Part shown: one piece after another, positions 46,154 to 58,690 of the stretch | Layout of the letters: each line of letters begins with the position of its first letter | How positions within the stretch are numbered: position 1 is the stretch's first letter | Position numbers and translations under genes: made by a program | Assembly: GCA_023630585.1 (NCBI GenBank) | Contig: CM042560.1 | Span: 8,157,001-8,221,000 of the forward strand | DNA length: 64,000 bases | DNA from: Cranoglanis bouderius | Lineage: Eukaryota; Chordata; Actinopteri; Siluriformes; Cranoglanididae | Reading direction: 5' to 3' | Notes under the pieces: model-generated | Told to the model about the DNA's origin: nothing | Database searches by the model: none | What the model saw: the letters and a program-made list of their open reading frames with translations, nothing else

Positions 46154-47146
46154 CAAAAACGGCCATTTTTAAATTCTGTTTTATTTATCCTGGAAGGTCC
46201 CACTGAGATGCAAGATCTCTTCTTCCAGGGAGTCCTGGTCAAGATGGCAGAACAAATAGTTTCACATAGAAGAGACAATTTTACACATGAAAAACATACA
46301 CATTTGCTAAACAGCAAGGACACTTATGCTTTTCTACTGGTTTGCATTTACTGATACTCACTCTGAAGGGAACTTTCATTGAAAATGACTTAACTCTCTG
46401 TATGAGGAAATCTAGACAGTAATGTTGTTGTGGTTCAGTGTGAGTGAGAAGCCAGTCAAAAATATGGAGTAGACTGGACAGCTGTAGAGGACAACCACAA
46501 GCACAATGTTGGTTGTGTCTCATAGTAATGTGTGGATTAGACCTAAAGAGCCTATTTTGGTTACAACAACCTACCACCAGGGTGCAGTATTGCTTTAGTA
46601 TAGCAACATGAGGAAAAATCTCAGACTGCAATTTCTATTACACTGTATTCCAAAAAAGGAGCAAATGTACTTAGTTTATGTATCCAGTAAGAATCTGATT
46701 AAGTCAGTAACTGTTGTATGCAATAGCATTTAGAGATAAACCAAATTGCCACATCTATACATAAAATCAGTTTGTGATTCTACAAATACCAGATATCGTT
46801 TTTCTTTTCTTTTCTTTTCTTTTCTTTTCTTTTCTTTTCTTTTCTTTTCTTTTCTTTTCTTTTCTTTTCTATCCTTTTCTTTTCTATCCACGTTGAGTGA
46901 GCACCATGAGCACTGTCTTAATGATATGAATTACAACTCATTTTAGTGTTTTAAAAAATTTTATTTATTTTTTTCAAACTACACATTCTCTTACAGGAAT
47001 TTCACTTGAGCATCGTTCATCATCGTGGCATGGAGAAACACTTACTGCAGCCGGCCTCACTATACAAATGCTCACAGCAGTCACATATTACTGACTATAT
47101 TATCATAATTTTAAAAGTAAAAACAAAGTAAAATCATATTAAACAA

Positions 47147-47180
<34 letters not shown>

Positions 47181-49182
47181 GGCAACATTGCAGTTTATTT
47201 ACTTTCATGTAGGCTGGAATGAAGAAAAAATATGCTTTGGAAAAAAACATTAACAAAATGTAACACTTTGTGGTCTTTCATTTGCAAATTAGTCTCTTAC
47301 TAAAGAGCCAGAAAGAGTGGTAGATGTGGTGATAGATGCAGTGAGAATCATCTTGAAATCTTCCAAGAACTGAGACCATTCAGCAAAGCCATGACTTACT
47401 GTATGACACAGTATTTGTAATAAATACCACTGTCATACAGCCATCTTTCTTTAGTTAGTTAGTGGCTAGTTCTCTAATGTTGGTTAACATTTGGCTAAAT
47501 CTGGCTAAATCTGATTTGGCAAGCCTAATAATGGCTGCCACACATTGTGGTGAAAGGGAGGCTAGTATTATCAGTGAATTACCAATGAATTGTTTGAAAA
47601 GAAGTTCTTTTCTGAGTTCACCATGAGATCAAGCACTGCGATGTGTGTGAGTAGGGTGCGAGAATGACCTGGTGTTGGTAGTGCCACATACAGTAGGAGC
47701 AAAGTACAGCAGTATCCTGATACCGCTGGCTATCAGGGGAGACAAGGCTTTTTGTATACAGCTCAAAAACACCCATGACTTTTAAGAACTTTAATATAAA
47801 TGGAATGACTGTCCTTGGAAGGCAAACCCTTAAATAGTCAGTCCTGTGGTTGCATCGTATGAATTACAACTTATACCCTTAGCATATTGAAGGGAAGGGT
47901 CTTTAGGAACCAGTTCAGTCTCCTCTGAATTTTTCAGAACAAGAATGTTCGTTGATTAGACCCTTTATTTTGATCTGTGGGGTCCAGCTTTTTAATTGCA
48001 CATCTTTTCACAAGAGAGCAAACTTCTTGAATCAGAGAAAAAACTTGTTGGATTTTGCTCAGTGAGGGCCTGAGTCCAGAGAAGGTTAGGGGCCAGCAGT
48101 GGATTTTTATTTATTTTTATCCCTGCGACAATGTCATTAGGATGTAGTCACTGTGCATTGAGCACTAAGCAACATTTTCCACTGTAAAGCATCCTGTCAC
48201 CAGCCCCTGCCTTTCACGAGCATGTTCCCTAAGGTGGTGGGAGTGCTGTTTAGAATCTCCTAGCCTAAATCATGTATGAGGCAGGTGGAACCTTTGTGGA
48301 TGTTGGAACATGGAACCAGGTTGCGGTGACCTAAAAGAGCCATGTAAACTTCATGCGCTCTTCAACAGGGCCTCTTTGGCAGCATGCCCAAAGAAGGACC
48401 ATAGCACACAGGGCAAAATTCCCAGAGTTGATTTGCACACATCCAGTAGAGTGGAATTTTGCTCATCACACTTGGCACCATGCATAAACTGGGTTGAAGG
48501 AGAGTTGCACAAGGTTGGCATAGAGTTGTGTGGCTCAGCTTCTTTACAGAGGGATAAATATCTGCCAGCAGGAAAATGGTGTATTATTAATACGTGCCAC
48601 ATGTAATGAAATATTGTAATTTCTCAGTAGTGTCATCATTGCATCTTCATTTAGCACTTGGACGGCACGCCTTTGGATGAGAACAGTGATGTAATACATG
48701 AAACGCAGGTATTTGGCCTGGAAAGAATGAAAGGTGAGTGCTGCTTACTAAGCAACAAAATAGGGTTGATGGCTAATAAGGCTATCAATGGTAGCACTAC
48801 TATCCGGACGCTAGCAAGCATCACTATTTTCTATTACATTTCAATAGAAAAGCATTTACAAAGTGCAAAAATTTCACTCACTGTAGCAGAAGAGATTAGA
48901 GGAGTTTATTACAATCTTTGGTGAACAAGTTACCTGTAAGCTCTGAGTAGTTACAAGCTGCTAAGTGGATAGATCCATATGGAAAACATGTGGTCCAACA
49001 TGTGTACAAGAAGAGAAGAATAAAGGAAGGATGGTTTGACATTGTATTGTATTCATTGTATGACATATTGCACATACAATACGGTATCCAAATGATTCTC
49101 ACCACCACTGGTGGTTATTGACAGAATGGCTGAAACATTGATCTGTGCTCAAACATTGCTCAAATAACATCCATCTAGCTAA
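46154..49182. other. tmem182 3' UTR and downstream sequence, no other gene
   Basis: A first AATAAA is at 47419-47424, 1.27 kb after the stop; earlier variants are not convincing. The pentanucleotide tract at 46797 and a T run at 47148-47173 lie inside. The 98-codon frame at 48310-48606 is unrecognised. Confidence 0.4.
46797..46889. repeat. (TTTTC)n microsatellite
   Basis: About 14 perfect units, followed by two imperfect ones with an inserted 'atcc'. Confidence 0.95.
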
Positions 49183-49435
49183 TTTTGTACCGTTTATCCT
49201 ACAGAGGGTTGCGGGGAGCCTGAGCCTATCCCAGGGGACTTGGGGCACAAGGCGGGGGAGACCCTGGATGGGGTGCCAACGCATTGCAGGGCACAATCAC
49301 ACACAATTCCACAGACAATGTAGAGATGCCAATCAGCCTACAATGCATGTATTTGGACTGGAGGAGGAAACTGGAGTACCCAGAGGAAAACCCTGAAGCA
49401 CTGGGAAAACATTCAAACTCTGCGCACACAGGGTG
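49183..49435 (+). repeat. Retroposon 3' end, 'gtaccgtttatcc' family, copy 3
   Basis: 'ttgtaccgtttatcctacag', 'aagcactgggaaaacattca' and 'tgcatgtatttggactgga' align with 27913-28213 and 31462-31805. Confidence 0.8.
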
Positions 49436-49440
49436 GTAGT

Positions 49441-50030
49441 GTTTTTGATAAACACTACAAAGCACTTCTGTAAGTCACTCAGCATAAGGGTGTATGCTAA
49501 ATGCTGTAAATGTAAAGGTAAATTCTAGTGTGCTCTATGCTATGGTCCGTTTTAACCCTCAGACTCTATTCAGTAATTAGCAATGACTCAGGACTCTTTT
49601 TTCTATTTCACAGCAATGCAAATGCACTATATGGCCAAAAGTGTGTGGACAACTGACTGTCACACCCACATGTGCTTGTTGAACATCTCATTCCAAAACC
49701 ATGGGGCATTAATATGAATTTGGTGCCCCTTTTCCTGGGATAACAGCCTCCACTCTTCTGGGAAGGTTTTTCACTAGATATTTGAATGTGGCTATGGGGA
49801 TTTGTGCTCATTCAGGCACAGGTTTATCCACACCAACCTTGGCAAACCAAGTCTTTATGGAGCTCGCTTTGTGCACAGGGGCATTGTCACGCTGGGACCC
49901 ATTATATTCCAGTGAAGGGAAGTTTAATGCTACAGCATACAAAGACTAGACATTTGTGCATTTCCAATTTTGTGACAACAGTTTGGGGAAGGTTCACATA
50001 TAGGTTGATGATCAGGTGTCAATTCTGAAA
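49441..50030 (-). repeat. Composite repeat block 1: SINE tail plus Tc1 family 6 remnant
   Basis: A SINE tail (agcataagggtgtatgctaa, atgctgtaaatgtaaa) is followed by a Tc1 family 6 end 'cactatatggccaaaagtgt' at 49625 and reversed, gapped internal sequence. Both parts recur in the same order at 53525-54022. Confidence 0.75.
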
Positions 50031-50402
50031 TCTGACAGTGTGGATTTTTCTTTAACAGAACAATTAACCGTCAACTCAAGTCACGTAATTTATCGTCATT
50101 CATCTCATCACAGTCCCATGTAATGTTAGGAAGTATAGTTCCTCCCGAATCACAGAGCTGCACAATATACAGACAATAGATTATACTATTAACTCTGTTA
50201 ATATTCCTGAGCAGCAGTAGAAAATGTACTAGTGACTTGTGTGTGTGAAATTTTAAATATTGTAAATTTTATGTTTCTCCTGTAAACTGTCTCTCTTGTT
50301 ATTTGACTTAGTGCAGTAGAAAAAGGTTCCTTATGGGTTCTTCAGATGCTTAATGGTTCTAGCTTTCTTGAAGTGAAACCCTTAAAGAGTCATATAGTTA
50401 TA

Positions 50403-50660
50403 CATATTCAATTCAATTCAATTTATGTATATAGTGCTTTTACAAAGCAGGTTTACAGAAATCCGGATATAAATTTAAATTTGTCCCTAATGAACAAGCC
50501 AGAGGCAATGTTGGAAAGGGAAAAACTCCAAAAATGAGGAAGAAACCTTGAGAGGAACCAGACACAAAAGTGAACCCATCCTCTTCTGGGTGACACCAGA
50601 TAGCAGGATTATGAGTCATTACAGTCCTAGTGGATTCGTCCTTCAGGGTCCCCCAGAGCA
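50403..50660 (+). repeat. Dispersed fish repeat with 'attcaattcaattcaattta' start
   Basis: 'agtgcttttacaaagcaggt', 'aagaaaccttgagaggaacc' and 'gggtgacaccagatagcagg' form a set I recall from many copies in fish genomes. Its class is unclear. Confidence 0.6.
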
Positions 50661-53524
50661 ACAAACTGAAGAATGCTTTGGGATACTATATGAAACTTTT
50701 TTAAGAATGTAAAATGAAAACAAAGTCCAAATCACTGCCAGGGAATATAAAACAGAAAAGTTTGCTTCTAGCATGCTTACGGTATCTTCAGTTTTGTCCC
50801 TTTGGGGAAATCTCTAAAGATTCTATGTAGAATCTTAGAACAGTGTTTGTTTACAAGAGGAAGGTCGAAGAAGGAACTTGATCTACTGAAAGAACATTTG
50901 TATAACCCTGTAATATAAGCAGCCATGGTGCTTAGATATAATAATAATGTATTTAATACTGCAAATGATACATTTATCCTGCCATATGTTTAATGCACGT
51001 GTGTCTGATGTGTGAGATATTTATATGAGACTGTATATGTGAAGGTAACACATGGGCAACACTGCAACTGAGCTCTAAGGGGAAAACCAAAGACTAATAG
51101 ACAACTAAGTACATCAGACGATATGTGACGTGTCAGAAGTCAAATGTTTAGAAACACCTAAACAGAGTTTAGCTTATAGAGTTTAGTGTATAGGTAAAAG
51201 AATAACTTTTGATTAGATGATTCATTTAAAAGGGGTGTTTAAAAGTTCATTTAAAAGAGAAATTAGTCATTTGAAAGTGTTGTTTAGTAAGGGCAAATTC
51301 TTAATGAATAGCTCATTGCAAAACATTCAACTTCCACTAATATCTGCACTCTCCTCATTACAGCCACCATCAAACTGCCTACAGTCTACAGTCTTCTACC
51401 TGAACCTGTCACATTTGCTTAAACCAACTTAAACATCTCTGTCAGCGCAGGCCTCGTCAAACCACCCGAACGAATCGGGTCTTAAGGTAGATTTTTAATG
51501 AATACGGATATTCGTATTCGCTCATATCTCTCAGATTAAATTTTTTTCCATGATTCTGTGGTGCGGAATGTGTTGGCAGATTCATTACTGGTTTGTGCCC
51601 CCCTCCCCCTACACCTCCCTCTTCACTGTGTGCTTCCTTCCCACCGCTGGAGTGTCACATGCACCACTCACGCTTTTGTTGCTTGCCCTCATCACTGAGG
51701 CCTTTGTCCTGCAGTGATAGACCTGTCCAGAACAATTACTTCAGGAGCTTTAACGACAGCATTTTAATCTTCTCACAGGTTCTCTCCAAGATGCTATTAA
51801 AAGAGTTGACAAAGCTCATAGGGAGAGTACATGAGGAAGTAAACATTACTTTCTCCTTCACTGAGCTACAACTAGCCAAATAGCATACAGAGTCAATGTT
51901 GGGCCAGAAAACATAAGTTGTCTTCGTTCTTAGTTGAGGAATATTAGGTGAGGAAAATAAAAATGCTTAATTAAAAATGCATTAAAAATTTAAATAATGT
52001 GTCAGTTTAAAAGTCATCTTCCCCTAAAATATGAAGACAACTTTCAACGGTAGGCCATGTATAAATCTGTCTATTGGCATTGCTCGTGTTGAGTAGTAAT
52101 TGAGTAGGGGGTAACAAAATGACATTATCTGTATCTGTTTAGTACTCCAAATATCAGTATCTGTATTAGTATTCAAATTTAAACCTGAATTGGCCTGGCC
52201 AAAACTCTGCCCTTGGAAACTCTGGAAACAGACCCAATAAAACCCTGGTAAGAAATGAATGCTAATTAATCTTAATTAATAATTAATCTAATTAATCTTG
52301 TTCAGTTGTTTATTTTTAATTTTTATTTTTTTATTGTATTAAACCGTTTTCCCTTATCCATGATAATGAAGTATTAATTCTGTGAGTAAGTTGTCTCTTG
52401 CCAAATGTTATGAAACGGCTCTGATTCTGGCTCTGACAGTTTCTTAAACTCAGGTACATCAGTTTAGTTTAATAAATATAGTTTCAAGTTTAACAAATTT
52501 AGTTTCTATTCCCAAAAAAAGAATTTAAAAAACCCATTAGTCTAATTTAAACCACCATGACCCTGAGCAGGCAGATATTAAGGATAAATGAATGAATGCT
52601 GTAAATGCGATTTATGTAATTAATGTGGTCTTTGTTTGCTTCATATCTGACATTCATGTCTGAAAGTAAAATCTCCTGCCCATGAAACTTTTTGTTGTGT
52701 CCCAGTCTTGATGCACATCTTTGGTCTCAACCAGATTCCCTGTGAACCTTTCTGTGAAGCTTCCTAAAAAAACTAAAATAAATAAAAATAAAAATCATAT
52801 CTGTATTTGGTTATATCCCTACTACATGGTGTATATACAAACAAGAAATAATAATGTATAGCCCAAGTTAAACAAAAATAGTTTAAAAAGAATGTTGCTG
52901 TGCCAAAGTTCATAGCCTTATTCATGTTCATGATTATCTACCATTTATTGTGATAGCCTGCAGCTCACACACTGCCATCTCGCAACTCATTTGGATGGCA
53001 CCGATGGTCCTGAGGAGCCACCCAGGGGGTGCAATTACCACATGCCCATGCTCAGCCAAGCAGAAGAAATTACACTTTCTTGAATCAGGACCTTTCAACC
53101 TGGGGACCGACTGTTGGACCAGTGTCCCTTCAACAATTACAACCCCCCGCCTTTTGGAATGCACTCTCTGTTTATTAGTGGGCCCTCTGGAGGTCACATT
53201 GTGGGACGCTGCCATGTCTGGACTTCAGCTCCTCAGGCTGTCCCAGGAGTGAGTGCTGCACGTCTGCTGTCATACAAACAGGAGAAAAGCATGAGTTTAA
53301 AATTCTGAATCAAAAATGACAATGCTAGTGCCAGGTGTTGACATGCTAGTCACTGGTTGTCTTCAAATGAAGACTAAGGATCTACCTCTTCACCAAGCAC
53401 CTGAACTTTGTTTATCCATTATGGAAAAAACCCCAGTGTGTTTTCTTTTCATACTGCACTAATTTCCCCAAAAGGGTTTTTAGACTGATGGTACACTTAG
53501 TCCCTGACCTAGTGAATTAGCATG
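50661..53524. other. No recognised gene; unexplained open region at 52950-53310
   Basis: The block 52950-53310 is GC-richer than its surroundings and is open in several frames on both strands; see the findings. The rest is AT-rich without named elements. Confidence 0.4.
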
Positions 53525-54022
53525 AGGATGTGTTTTTGATAGACACTACAAAGCACTTCTGTCACTCTGGATAAGGGTGTATGCTAAATGCTGTAAATGT
53601 AAATGTAAATGCTAGTGTGTTCCCTGCTATAATCCCTTTTAAACTTCAGATTCTGTTCAGTAATTAGCAATGACTCTGTTGTACCTGTAACAGCCTCCAT
53701 TCTTCTGGGAAGGCTTTCCACTAGATTTTAGAGAGTGGCTGTGAGGATTTGGAACTGCATTCCAATTCATCTCAATGATGTTCAGTGGGGTTGAGGTCAT
53801 GGTTCTGTGCAGGCCACTAGAGTTCTTCCACACCAACCTCAGAGGACCATGTCTTTATGGAGCTGGCTTTGTGCAGTGGGGTATTGTCATACTGGAACAG
53901 GTTACAAAGCATAAACAGCATCCAAAGACATTCACCTGTGTGCTTCTAACTTTGTGTCAACCCTTTGAGGAAGGCCAACATATGGGTGTGATGGTCAGGT
54001 GTCAACATACTTTTGGCCATAT
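53525..54022 (-). repeat. Composite repeat block 2: SINE tail plus Tc1 family 6 remnant
   Basis: Same SINE tail (actctggataagggtgtatg) and 'cagtaattagcaatgactc' spacer as block 1, then 'aacagcctccattcttctgg' to the terminus 'acttttggccatatagtg' at 54022. The left Tc1 end is missing here, whereas block 1 lacks the right one. Confidence 0.75.
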
Positions 54023-54026
54023 AGTG

Positions 54027-56065
54027 TAAATTGTGAATTTCTATCAATTGTAAAATTGTTTTGGAAATATCCAACAAGGACTTAAAAACATGAGACATTT
54101 TTAAACATTATTATGTTTTATTACATGCCTTATTATATACAGATATAAAAAGATACAGATACAGATATACAAAAATAGAACAAGGTTGAGGGTGTGAACA
54201 GGGTTCTTCAACAGGGTTGAAGAATTTGTGTAAATGTCTCCTCTCTTTACTGATTTTCAAACTGTTCCACCAGAGCCAAATGTAACCCAGGTCAGAATTG
54301 AGCTGATCAAAAGCAAATAAATATAATTTGTAATAATTATATTTTCACTCAAAATACTAAAAGGAGTAATATAATGTGTCACCAAAGTTGTTCTGCTGTG
54401 CTATGAACATTAAAATAATTAAAATAGCCAAAATAATTAAAGTATGACGTTTGTCAAATGACGGGCGCTGAGTATGACATCATTGAGATGAGATGCAATA
54501 ATCGCAGAGGGAGCACGCGCTTTGCAGATCGCGAGTGCCATCAAAACAGCGCGATTGTTGATGATATCGAGGTGGATGATAGCCAATTGTGAGTCCTGTA
54601 TAATCTGACGTGGTTAATTCTGTATTGAAATCCCCGCATTTGGTCAGGTTTTTTTTTTGAGTCTGGAATAAGCTGTGATCCTGAGATGGCGAGCCTCCCA
54701 GTTTGAGAACCCTAGAAAGACAAGAAGAAGAGATTCTGCGATTCGTCAAGTGATCAGTGCCTTATCTGCTGTCACAAGTGGAATTTTTTCAGCTTTATTG
54801 GTATTTCTTATCGATTACCTCAATGTTGCACAGAACTGATTATTGCACTATTGAACATTTACACCACAGACATTTGCACTACACTCTACTAAGAGACTTT
54901 GGCATTCATTGGATCTGTCATTTAGATTCAAAGGACTATTTTCTTTTTTTTTTGCACATGTACACTCGCAATTGCTCCATGGACTGAGAGCTGTTCATAT
55001 ATGGTGAATTATTGTTGAGTTTTGTACTATTTCCAGTTATATTGTTATTTTTCTTGAAGTAATCTGTTTATTGAAATAGTATTTTCTTTTATGAGTTAAA
55101 GGTTCTAATTCAACCAAGGTAATAACAAAGCTCCAAGACACAAAGCTCCAAAAAAAACTAGAAGAAATTAGCAAGCGACATCAACTAAAATCGAATTTAA
55201 GCCAACTAAAACACAAATATAATATAAGCAGATAAAATTAAATCAGGAAAATACAAAGGGGCTCAAAACCTACATTTCTTAAAGATAAAGAGAAAGAGAC
55301 AATTTCAATTGTGTATCATTTTATTGTTTCATTATTTCATTTCATATTTGTATTCATTTAAACTTTCCTGCCAAGTAAACAAAACCATCTTGGTGAAAGT
55401 CATTTTCCTGGTCTGTCTGATTTTTGAGTTGATGTTATTTGCCTCATTTTTGCCCTCTGTAGCAAACCTAGTATTCTGGTCCATTACTGTTCATCCTGAC
55501 ATGCAGATTGATACACAAACCAAAGAAGTAGCTATGGTACACTACTAGTGTTACCGGGTACACAAAGTTAACCTAACCCTAACCCTAACCCTGGTGAACA
55601 CAACCCCATGTATCTAGACCTAACCTAGTCTTCAGAGCCTTTATTGTACACATGCACTAATCCAGTCTTATTGAATAAAGCTATAAAATTTATATCCTAT
55701 TGCAGGCATTGTACAATTTTCTATCTTCCTGCTCTTTCGATGTGTGTTACCTGTCTCACTCGGTGCACAGAGAAATCTGCAGCGTTGTGCAGGTGTCTCT
55801 CATTGTCCCCCTTTCCAAACCCCTGCTGGCACTATAAACACTTAGTGTCATCATGACTCAAGGGCTCACAGAGATGTAATGGTACATGAGTGATGGAAAA
55901 CTGAAACAGTTATACCATTATTGCTAACTGACATTGACATATCATACTGTTTTAAAAAAAAAAAATCTTTTTTTAGGTGAAGCACCCTTTAAAATAAAGA
56001 TACTTGAAAAACAGGGCAGCCTACTTTTTAAAGTGCAAATCAGAGAAAAGGCTAAGAGTTGCACA
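54027..56065. other. No recognised gene or named element
   Basis: 54470-54700 is CpG-richer and might be part of an unrecognised retroelement. Contains the short telomere-like tract below. Confidence 0.4.
55569..55592. repeat. Short interstitial telomeric tract (CCTAAC)n
   Basis: Three and a half units of the vertebrate telomere hexamer in the CCCTAA orientation. Confidence 0.85.
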
Positions 56066-56560
56066 ATAAGTCAGGAGTTCTCATAAATTTTGCAGCAAAA
56101 AAAAAGAAAACAAATCCACAAATCCCAACAGTACAGGTTTATGTTGTGAAAACATCCGAACTGTGCACATATTAGGATCATTATTTAAATTTACTGGAGC
56201 CAGAGAACTTTTTTTCCCTCAACAGAACACATTTTAGTAAAATTGTCATTAGATTCAAGTTTACACTATTTACAGGACTACTTGTTTTTAAGTTATTGAG
56301 ATTTGGATGAAACCCGTTCAGTTCAATAGACCAGTTAAATAGGCCAGTAACTATAAAAACGAAGGGTGCATCAGTACTGTTTTTAATATGAGTCCAATAC
56401 AGTGCTCATTTACTTGTACTGGTAAAAAAAAATCATAATTAATAAGATACTTAAATACTTGCACTGTTGATGCAAATGAATGTTTATGGTGTTGAAAAAG
56501 CTCTGAAAATGTGGAGTTCTAAGCAGATACCCATGTGATATCCTAAAAGATTCAATACTA
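56066..56560 (+). repeat. hAT-like dispersed repeat, copy 2 (pair with 15702-16175)
   Basis: 'aggagttctcataaattttg', 'tggagccagagaactttttt', 'gtcattagattcaag' and 'cagtgctcatttacttgtac' follow the order of copy 1 with stronger decay. Confidence 0.6.
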
Positions 56561-56799
56561 GGTTGCAAGGTTTGTACAGAGAGACAGAGGGGGGAAATGT
56601 ATGTTTGTCTTTAATCCTGAAAAACTATAAACAGTTGAATATTAAGAACAGAGCCAAAATGGTGTTGTGCTATCCCAGATTTTCTCAGAGGAAAGTCTTG
56701 TTACTTAAACGTTTCTCTTTGATATCTTAGGAGATTTCATAGTGATTCTCATTTATGTTTCCTTTAGACATCAACTTTGTCACAAATGTTTCACCTAAA

Positions 56800-57992
56800 A
56801 GTCCTTAGGAGAAATGCAAGCCATTTCAGATGCATTGCATAAACATTGGGCATAGCCAATACAACAATTTGGAATGTCCTGAAAAAGAAAGAATCCACTG
56901 GTGTACTGAGCAACAGACAACGAATGGATCGGCCAGTGAAAACAACAACAGCTGATGACAAAAACATTGTGAGAGCTGTGAAGAAAAACCCATAAACAAC
57001 AGTCACTGCCATCACCAACAAACTCCACCGGGCAGGGGTGAAGGTATGACAATCCACAGTTTGAAGAAGATTTTGAGAGCAGAAATATAGAGGCCATACC
57101 ACAAGATGCAAACCACTCACCAGCAGTAAGAATCAGCCAGATTTGGAGATGAGCCACAAAAGTTCTGGAACCAAGATTAACCTCTACCAAAGTGATGAAA
57201 ATGCCAAAGTGTGGAGAAAGAAAGGATCTGCACATGATCCAAAATATACAAGCTTATCTGTGAAACATGGTGGAGGTAGTGTCATGGCTTGGGCTTGCAT
57301 GGCTGCTTCTGGAACAGGCTCACTAATCTTTATTGATGATGTAACTCATGATGGTAGCAGCAGAATGAATTCAGAAGTTTACAGGAACATTTTGTCTGCC
57401 AATTTTCAGAGAAATGCATCCAAATGAATCAGGAGGAACTATATCATGCAGCAGGACAACGATCCAGAACACACTGCCAACTCAACAAAGGACTTTATCA
57501 GGGGGAAAAGTAGAATGGTTTTAGACTGGCCAAGTCAATCAACAGACCTTAATCCAATTGAGCAACATTTCACCTCCTGAAGAAGAGACTGAAGGGAGAA
57601 ACCTCCTGGAAAAAAAAAAAAAACTGAAAGAGGCGGTAAAAGCCTGGAAGACCATCACAAAAGAAGAAACCAACAATTTGGTGATGTCAATGCAGGCTTG
57701 ATGCAGTTATTACAAGCAGGGATATGCAACCAAATATTAAGTGTTATTTACTTTAATTTACTTCAAGACTTATCTGTTCCTATACTTTTGCTCACACAAA
57801 ATTGGGTGGTCTGATACAAAAGGTTCTATGTTTTATGTTGTTTAACACATCTAGATGTAAATGCCAGGAAATAAAAGACGAAATCCTAAACTCTAGTCAC
57901 ATATCCATCTTTTTTTTTTTATCTCAAACCCAAATGTCTTTGATGTATAGCACAAAAAACATTTAATTGGTCTTGCTAGTCCAATAGTTTAG
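56800..57992 (+). mobile_element. Tc1/mariner element (family 5), decayed, left end lost
   Basis: The interior and right part match 44286-45475 and extend it, including 'agttctggaaccaagattaa' and 'gatgatgtaactcatgatgg'. The right end reaches 'cttgctagtccaatagttt'. It retains some transposase sequence deleted in the other copy (57600-57720). Confidence 0.82.
56810..57710 (+). pseudogene. Tc1-like transposase remnant (family 5)
   Basis: LGIANTTIWNVLKKKESTGV (helix-turn-helix), a GRP-like hook altered to MDRPVKTTTADD, NAKVWRKKGSAHDPKYT and the KHGGGSVMAWACMAASGTGS block. The HDND region is frameshifted. Several in-frame stops. Confidence 0.78.
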
Positions 57993-58270
57993 ATGTAATA
58001 AAAGTTATTATTTTTTTGAAATGTTGAAGTTAAAACAATTTAAGTAAGGTGGAATTGCAATATCTTCTCAAAATGCTATTTTAAATGCTTGACAATTCTT
58101 AACATATCAGAATAAGGATACAGGATTAAAAGTTACTCAGATAAAACATGAACAATTGAATTTGGACAATAAATAAATACACCTTAGTAATTGGCATACT
58201 CAAATACTTGTTATACAAGTATTACTACATCTACAACAAAAATAATAGTTGGAATATAGAATACTTGGCA

Positions 58271-58385
58271 CCTAGTGTACTTCTCTTCAATATGTCTTCA
58301 CTTACGAATGCTAAAAGGACACTAGTGTACTTTTCTCCAAGTAATTAAACTAGCATTTCGAAAACACACTAGTGTACTTTTCTTC
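58271..58385. repeat. Three-unit decayed minisatellite, 47-50 bp period
   Basis: The core ctagtgtacttttcttc occurs at 58272, 58322 and 58369 with small changes, each time followed by aa and an AT-rich spacer. Confidence 0.65.
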
Positions 58386-58658
58386 GAATATAATTAGACA
58401 TGATGGCATATCAAAAGTAAACTGTACATATCTCCAAATATACATTAGCATGCTTGTAGTAAACTTGGTAGTATGTGTGAATGAGCATGACACATTAATT
58501 TGGCAGATCTGAGAACAGTGTGAGACTTTGTAGAGCTCTCTACTGCAACTCAAGATTTGTAAGATTACTGTGCTCATTTGTCTCTGAGAGACAGGAGACT
58601 TTGCAGCCATCTTTTTTTGTTCATTTCCATTTGATCTCCTTGCTGTCTAGGTGAAACT

Positions 58659-58690
58659 GTAGATCTCTCTCTCTCTCTCTCTCTCTCTCT
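58659..58690. repeat. (CT)n microsatellite
   Basis: About 15 CT units. Confidence 0.93.

Noticed and set aside
51593..51883. 96-codon plus-strand frame with Pro-rich start
   Set aside because: Low-complexity start, no recognised domain and no convincing splice sites.
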